Positions 57,224 through 64,000 of a DNA stretch of 64,000 bases are shown here, piece after piece. Within the stretch, counting starts at the first letter, position 1, and each line of letters begins with the position of its first letter. The notes beneath the pieces are model-generated. The model was not told the origin of the DNA and did no database searches. It was given only the letters and a program-made list of their open reading frames with translations. The translations under genes and the position numbers were made by a program. The DNA comes from Raphanus sativus (Eukaryota > Streptophyta > Magnoliopsida > Brassicales > Brassicaceae): NCBI RefSeq assembly GCF_000801105.2, contig NC_079517.1, positions 16,616,001-16,680,000 on the forward strand, written 5' to 3'.

Positions 57224-58224
57224 AGATGAATAGTAAACTAATCTCTGAACTAAAAATTCAACGAAATAAAATCTCAACTTTAATTTTGTTAACATCTATT
57301 ACCCTCCGTCAAAGTATTTTAGACAGAGGGTTCACAGACACATAACTAAATCTGAATGTTTCTTTTCTCAAATTTTTAGTTGATGGTTTGTTTATGGTCC
57401 ATTTTTAGTTGAAGAGTTTTATTACTAAAAATCCTATATTTGTCTCTGATCTATCTCTATATTAAATGTGAATGACATTACCTGAAAAAGAAAAAGAAAT
57501 GAAGTTATTTTTTAAGAGAAAAGGAAAATTACTTAAGTTGCATATAAAATAATTTGGAAATCAAGTTCTGGTTATGTATACAAAGAAGACGTACCTCTAT
57601 GAAATGTATTTCTATAAAATAAGAAAATCGAGAGAACTTTGTTTAGTGCTTGTGTGGTCAATCATTTGGAGTTAGTGTTGTGCTCTAGGTATTGAAGTAC
57701 TTGATGACATACTTTTGAATTCAGGAAGATTGAAGTCTAGGCTTTAGGGAAAATTTTAGCTTATGATTGGATTATTCTAAAGAATTTTTGTAATAGATAA
57801 TGATGGTATTTTAAGAAGATTGTGTCTTATTTATGCATTAGCAGAACGGTGTAATTTGTTTTCTTGTTCTAGTGAATTTGATAAGAAAAAAACTTATGTC
57901 TTCTTTATTTTCTGTATTTTATTATTTTGACTTTACTGCACTTACATATTAATATGTGCTTTGAGGTTCAAAGTTAGGAGACATGAATCCAGCTAAACCC
58001 GCAATCACTCATCTAAAGTATTTAATGTAATGATCTTGGCTTCTTGTTTTCGAGTGTTAGCCGGGAGAAAGGGTAGTGATGTAGTAATATGGGACGGGAG
58101 TTTTAGCAAAACAAAAACAAAGTTGAAGGGAATAAGCCGCTACCAGGCTCTGGCTTATCTACGTGGCAACAACAAAACTGTCGATCTAGCAGAACGGACA
58201 TTGCAAAAAGAAATAATTACACCA
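57224..58224. other. Spacer with a small unidentified open frame
   Basis: An open frame at 58030-58227 (65 codons, containing GSDVVIWDGSFSK) has protein-like composition but no family I recognise; it may be an exon relic. The rest shows nothing. Confidence 0.35.
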
Positions 58225-59431
58225 TGAGTCACTTTTTGTCTTTCTAATATCACTATAGGTCATATTTTGCTACTAAGGCACTTTGTCAAAGCTTTCCCTT
58301 GTTACCAAAAAGAAAAAAAAAATGTGAAAACCCAATTCTATCCTTCTTTCTCTAATCATATTATCTCTCCTTCTCTTCCATCGACAACCACTTATTCCTC
58401 ATCTCCTCCTCTGTCTTTTTTTAAAATTTTCTGCATCAACCGTCAACCACTTATTCTAAATCTTATGCATCAACCACATCTATTATTGTTGATTCCAAAT
58501 CTTTTTTTTTTCTTTTAAATCTCTAATCGACGAGAAGAATCAAAACCCTAGTTCTCGTGGTTCTTTTTAGATTGGATTCAAAGTGGCTATTTTGCTATGT
58601 ATCAGCCGGAGAAGATCGAAAGCTTCAGAGTTTGAAGCTGATTCGCTGTCAAAATTATATAATTTGGCGGTCATGATCTCAGATGCAGGTACAGTACAAA
58701 TATTTGTTGATTCTTTTTCTCTTTGAATGATTAATTTATGGTTTATGATTGATAAGTTAGTTATTAGAATATCATGGGCTATAGGAATTGGTCACAAAAA
58801 AAGGCTCTTCTCAATATTAGATTCTTTTTGAATATGTGATTCCTAAATGTGATACATCCAATGGACAAAGGCGATGTTGAGTTGATAATTGACCTGGAAA
58901 ATATTCCTAAACCAGTTGAGATTCTGTTCAAATAACTATTGTTGACCTTCTTGTATGTGTGATGCTATGAACAAGCTTGGCAGTTATTCCAAAATATTAA
59001 ACTCCTTTGTACATTTTTTTTACAGGTTTCACCTTTGGCTTCTGATTTTTATTCATGAAAGGAATGTATAAGTTATGTGGTGAAGAAGCATGCTATGAAG
59101 AGATTAGAGCCTCCATTAAAATCTTTAATGATTTTGGCAAAGCTCATAGGTTCACCCATAAATCTTTCTTGTACATGTGGATAATATATGTAATTTGTAC
59201 ATGTGGATATCACAATCGTACATGTGAAAATTATTTACATCACTGTACATTTGGATCATGATAAACAAGTACATCTACAAACTGCTTATACATGTGTTTT
59301 ACAATTTTTTTTATCATGGCAATGGATGAATCTGAAGAGAACAATGGATTTCTATAGGTTGTCAAAAGGTTGATTTTTTTGGGAGGGAGTTGGTTTTATT
59401 GATAGAAATCTTGAACTTGTCTTCCATTAAA

Positions 59432-61124
59432 TCTCTATAATATTATTTGAGAAGTCAGTTTCCTATGTGTCGCGCTCACGTTAACTCTCACGGTGGTTGA
59501 TTACATTGATACCCTTAATGAATCAAAAATATAATATTAAATACTATAATTGATTTTTATTCAAATTTCTTTTGTAAAATTTCCAAATAACATATATAAT
59601 AAAAAAGGAAATATTTATAAAGACTATAAAGTGAATTTAAAAACGAAAATATATGTATTAATAATATGATTTCATTAAAAAGGAAAGTTCACAAATAGTA
59701 ATATTGCATTAAAAATATTTTTAAAATAATATAAAATATACTAATAAAATAATTTCTTTATATTTTTCAAAGTAACAGAAATAATTTTTATATATCTATC
59801 TATTTTTTAGATGATTACATAAAATAATTAAGTAACATAAACAGATATATTGACTAAAATCATTTATAATTAGTATTATTGAAATGCTATTTGTATTTCC
59901 TATATTTTGGTTACTATAATATCTTTGAATTACAACAAAAATATCTATAAATTATATTTTACTTATATAATATGATTTGTCAGATGCAATCGCAATTTTT
60001 TCTGCTTATTTTTAAAAGATATAACGAGAAATAAAAGTTAACAATAAACATCTTTTGATCGAATATTTATAAAATATTTTAAAATCACACTATATATTTT
60101 AACGAGGTAAATATATTATATTTTATCATTATTAAAATTGTATGTTTATTTAATATTAAATTTGCTTTTAAATTCAACGTTTTTATGTTTGTGTAACTTT
60201 TTAATATAGCCATAATCAGAAGACATGAAATTAGTTAGAATTTATAAAAATATTCTTGTTATTATAAATATTGATATGAGTTTATGAGCTTCCAAAAAGG
60301 TACGAGAAGTAACTTTCTATATATTATTTTTCTTATATATTTTTAAAAATCAGTATTTAATTTGATATATTTTATGAAAATACGCTCACATTTAAACGAT
60401 AAATAAATTAATTTGACTTGACTTAATTATAATAATAAAATTATACTTCAGCTTGAATTTGAAAGAATATATGTAAGTTAATACAACATGAGTTACTCGA
60501 CTAATCCAACTAATTATATCTAAAATCATAGATTAAACTATAATAAGAAAATATAATTTTATACTAATAATAATTTATTTTATAAATATATATTATAGGA
60601 TACTCAAAACACATTAACAAATGAAAATAAAATATTAACCAACTGTAACAATTTAGTTTTTTGTAAAATTTATATATATTCATGCGACTTCAGCATATTA
60701 TCTTTATATTTATTTACATAATTTTGATTCAAACGCTTTAGTTTATTTTTTATTTCATTCTAAGCACAATATATCTTAAGTTATACATAATCTTCCTAAA
60801 ATATAATTACATATTTAAGACAACAACCAACCTAAATGTTAATAAGAAAATAAATCAAAATTTTAATATATTTAGAATAAAAGATATTATAGTTGAATTC
60901 ATAGAAATAGATGCAATCCAATATACCCAAATCATAACTAAATCGACTGTAAAAACAACAAGACCGACTAGATATAATATATCTAAAATCATATGTCTGT
61001 TAAAATAATACAATATTATTAATATAAGTTAATTTAAAATTAGAAGTAAATAGCAATCAATTATTATATTATATTTACTTTATAAATATTTATACCCGTG
61101 CATGAGCACGGGAAAATCATCTAG
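59432..61124 (+). mobile_element. Non-autonomous Helitron (1.7 kb)
   Basis: Starts TCTCTATAATATTATTTG after A and ends hairpin CCCGTGC/GCACGGG then CTAG at 61121-61124 before T. The interior is AT-rich with no coding. It lies inside the TGTACA-bearing element. Confidence 0.9.
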
Positions 61125-61396
61125 TCTCAAAATATTAGCTTTGTCTCAGGTATCTATTGGACCTTCATTCTTTCCCCATGTGTACAATAGCCTAGTTAAT
61201 TTTTTTTGTGTCCACCGGTTTGTCTCAAGTAACATATATATGTGTGTACACATGTACACTATACATATAAGATGTACATTCAACGGTTTTTTATACATGT
61301 ACACTTCAGAAACCAATGATAATATTTATATTGCATCCACGCATTCTATAGAAAATTTCTTGCAATTTTGATGTTTGGTTTTCAGAAAATTTAAGT

Positions 61397-61399
<3 letters not shown>

Positions 61400-61428
<29 letters not shown>
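61400..61428. repeat. (AT)n microsatellite
   Basis: AT dinucleotide run next to a TGTACA cluster. Confidence 0.9.
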
Positions 61429-61435
<7 letters not shown>

Positions 61436-61549
61436 GTACATTATACATGTAATATGCACATGTATAGATATAATGTACACATGTACACTAAACGGGTTTG
61501 TACATATGTACATTTCATTTATGCTTAATTTTAATATTTTTTTAAAGAG

Positions 61550-61735
61550 AATGACAATTTTGTAATAAACTCATCTTCTTCAAACTAGGGCTTCCTACGA
61601 TTTATGCAACTCATCTCTGAGCCGCAATTGATTTTCTTCATGAAATTTTTATTTTTTTTGATGATTTTACATCTAGAACTTACAAATGTTTATTAGATTA
61701 ACCGATTATAGTCAAAACACAAACAAACACACTAC
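61550..61735 (+). repeat. Long direct repeat, copy 1
   Basis: Starts at ATGACAATTTTGTAATAAAC. Shares its sequence with 63390-63575, 1840 bp downstream, with scattered differences. Confidence 0.85.
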
Positions 61736-63229
61736 TTTTCCCATAAATTCCGAATCTTAACTGATTATAACCAAAACGCCATGGCCATTTTCAAACATCC
61801 CCTCCAAACGCCAGGAACTTGTATAACTCAAAATTTAGATCTTGGTTCATCACTGAAATTCACCGCCTCTGATAACAATGTTTTATCATTGAATCCTATG
61901 TGAATTTGAAATGTTTTCTACAGATAATTGAGAGAGATTGAGAAAAGGGCGTACAAAGAGAAAACGGAGAAAAGAAAAAAAAAGTAACTGAAAAAATAAA
62001 GAGAGAACATGAAAGAGAGAGAGAGGATTATCAAAGGAGGGCAGTGTGGTATTTAGCCATTCAGAAAGTGTCTGAGTATACAAGAGTGACTTATGCTGTC
62101 ATTAAAAGTCAAAAAGTGACTCAAGTTGTTAATTTCTCAATTAGAAAAATAACATTGTAGGTCACATTATATCTTTTATATTACATGTTGAGTCACTTAT
62201 GACTACTAGCACACTTCTTTTTGTCTTCTTCCTATCAAGTCACATGCGAAATTTCATTTGTGTCCTTTCATTCTTTTAAAAAAATGTTTATTAATTTGAC
62301 CTTATCTATCTTCTACATTCACTTTTTTTTAATGGCTTTGTTTCTTCTTCCTCGATCTCTTTAAACCAACCTCTCATTTTCATTACAGAAACTTCCTTTC
62401 ACCCTCTTTCGCTGCAAAATCCTTCTTGTACCTTCTCTGGAAAAACGCATCTTGTTTTCCATTTCAAGATTTCTGAAATTCTTCCACTTCTCTCTCCGTC
62501 AGTGGAAAACCCACCATCCATCTCCACGGCGATCTCATTGAAAGCTTCAAGAATCATGAATCCTTCCCAGAAAATAGAGGATTGTTGATCTGGAATTTCT
62601 TCTTCGCAGCGGTGATCTAGAGAAAAGGGGGATTAGGCTTTTGATTTGGTTTTTAAATATTGATTTTGATTTTTAGGTTTGTAATTCCTGTCTCTCTTTA
62701 TTGACTCAAAAGCTAGAGATGTTGTTGGGTTTTTTGAATCTTTCAAAGACAAAGATAAATCTGGGGTGCGTAAAGATGAATCAGAGGTTAGAATGTTGTT
62801 TGGGTTTTTGATTTTTAGATTTGTTGGTTTTGATAAATCTCTCAAAGATGTTTTTGGGTGTGTATGTACACAGTATAACGTCTTATCTATTGTGCTTTTT
62901 AATGTTTTTGTTCTGGTTTTTTTTCTGAAAGCTTTTAGATGTTATGTGTATATGAATGCTTTGTACATGTACAATATCATATTTGCAGGTTTTAAAAAAG
63001 TTGTCACCCAGATTTACTATCCATGTATACATTATATTCATACAGTACATGTGTACATCTAATTTGTATTGTACATCTAAATTATTTGTGTACACATTTT
63101 TTCAAAAAACTTTTTTGTTTTTGTCTTTTTCATCTAAAAAACCAAGCCTTGCAATGTCTGGAACTCATTCTAGTGTTAACACATTGCAGACATTACATAA
63201 TGTACATAAAGACTTTCTCCTCTTCATAT

Positions 63230-63375
63230 ATATACGAACACATGTACACTACATAGATAAAGTGCATGTGTACAAATGTACACTACATAGATAAAATGCA
63301 CATGTATAAAATTAATGTACATAGGTATACTAAGCGGATGTGTACACATGTACATCCAAAAGATAATGTACATAC
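63230..63375. repeat. TGTACA-rich tandem array
   Basis: Units containing TGTACACTACATAGATAAA recur about 41 bp apart, followed by further ACATGTACA words. It is the densest of several such clusters between 59.1 and 63.4 kb. Confidence 0.85.
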
Positions 63376-63389
63376 AATATTTTTTACGG

Positions 63390-63575
63390 AGTGGCAGTTT
63401 TGTAATAAACTCGTCTTCTTCAAATTAGGGCTTTCCATTTTTTTCTGCAACTCATATCGGAGCCGCCATTGATTTTCTTTATGAGATCTTTAATTTTTTG
63501 ACAATTTCACTTTTAAAACTTACAAATTTTGTATAGATTAACCGTTTATAATCAAAAGACAAGCAAAACACAAGT
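63390..63575 (+). repeat. Long direct repeat, copy 2
   Basis: Matches 61550-61735, including TTTTGTAATAAACTC and TTGATTTTCTT. Confidence 0.85.
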
Positions 63576-63962
63576 TTACTAAATTGGTCGATTAAAAATC
63601 AGTGGTTTCAAACTAGTGGTGGTTATGGAGATGATAGGATGTAAAGGAAACGAATGAAGCAGAAATCTGGCCGAACTACAACATAGATTTTTTTTTTGTT
63701 AGGAGATTTTCCAGAAATTAAAAGCTTGCCCATGGAAAGCCAGTTTCTTCTCATAGCCATCTCTTATCACGTATAAGGTTTAATTCCTGGAAAAGAGAGA
63801 GAGAGAGAGATAAGTTGTTTTAGAGATAAGTTGTTTGAAAAAAAAAAGTTTGAGATAAGTGTTTTTTGGTTTGTATGGTTTAAATTCAAACAATAAAATA
63901 AAGAAAGATATATTTTGAATTTTTAGATCAGTTATATTAAACACACGTGACAACTACGTTAC

Positions 63963-64000
63963 ATGGAATCGCCGGTGGAGGTGCGTTTCTTGCTTCCGAA
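63963..64000 (+). other. Possible start of a gene cut by the window edge
   Basis: An ATG at 63963 opens a frame (MESPVEVRFLLP) to the end of the window, with codon-like composition after an AT-rich upstream. Only 12 codons are visible, so this is weak. Confidence 0.15.

Larger units (their letters stand above)
58225..62123. mobile_element. Transposon-like element with inverted ends and TGTACA clusters, split by a Helitron
   Basis: The left end TGAGTCACTTTTTG at 58225-58238 has its perfect 14 bp reverse complement at 62110-62123, with weaker similarity continuing inward. No clear target duplication was found. Without the nested Helitron it is about 2.2 kb. It has leader-like CT-rich sequence near the left, TGTACA-rich clusters at 59170-59290 and 61230-61520, and no recognisable transposase, so it is non-autonomous or decayed. 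Confidence 0.55.
62189..64000. mobile_element. Second, partial copy of the TGTACA-bearing element
   Basis: Begins TGAGTCACTT at 62189, like 58225. It then has CT-rich leader-like sequence, TGTACA clusters at 62865-63085 and 63190-63375, and the long direct repeat. No right-hand inverted end is seen before the window ends, so the boundary is unknown. Confidence 0.4.

Noticed and set aside
58030..58227. 65-codon ORF as a gene
   Set aside because: Protein-like but short, unsupported and of unknown family; only noted as a possible relic.

Overview
This is plant nuclear DNA, almost certainly from the Brassicaceae and most like a Brassica-type genome. The genes have many short GT-AG introns and the spacers are AT-rich and full of Helitrons and Stowaway-like MITEs. 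From my recollection of the Arabidopsis map (not checked by search), gene order matches Arabidopsis thaliana chromosome 3 around At3g58440-At3g58580, inverted: CCR4b, RH52, CCR4a, an LTP-like protein, RH11, PP2A-4, SPP1, a universal stress protein, then a relic of the MATH/TRAF-like cluster.

Layout. 0.8-5.9 kb: a young, full-length Ty1/copia retrotransposon with near-identical 176/178 bp LTRs and a perfect 5 bp target-site duplication; gag and pol are separate ORFs. 6-15.9 kb: gene-poor spacer with a Stowaway MITE, a glycosidase relic, copies of a dispersed AT-rich repeat and a 1.6 kb Helitron. 15.9-33.1 kb: an alternating array CCR4 (+), DEAD-box helicase (-), CCR4 (+), LTP-like (+), DEAD-box helicase (-). 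33.7-36.8 kb: Helitrons. 38.9-44.1 kb: PP2A catalytic subunit (+) and sphingoid-base-1-phosphate phosphatase (-), tail to tail. 44.8-46.1 kb: another Helitron. 48.0-48.85 kb: a dead chimera of beta-glucosidase (GH3) exons followed by an Aurora-kinase exon. 50.8-51.8 kb: universal stress protein (-). 52.4-54.6 kb: Helitron. 54.7 kb: a snRNA-type Pol III promoter signature with no recognised RNA. 56.6-57.2 kb: MATH-domain relic. 58.2-64 kb: a repeat territory with inverted GAGTCACTTTTTG-type ends and dense TGTACA motifs, split by a Helitron.

Functionally the live genes are housekeeping: mRNA deadenylation (CCR4), RNA remodelling (DDX3/Ded1-like helicases), dephosphorylation of proteins and sphingolipids, a GPI-type lipid-transfer protein and a stress protein. 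They are neighbours by descent, not an operon or pathway. The main points for follow-up are the in-frame intron-like gap between gag and pol, a D-to-N change beside the catalytic His in one CCR4 copy, the GH3/Aurora chimera, the orphan USE+TATA promoter and the TGTACA-rich element. I saw no CRISPR array, rRNA or convincing tRNA.
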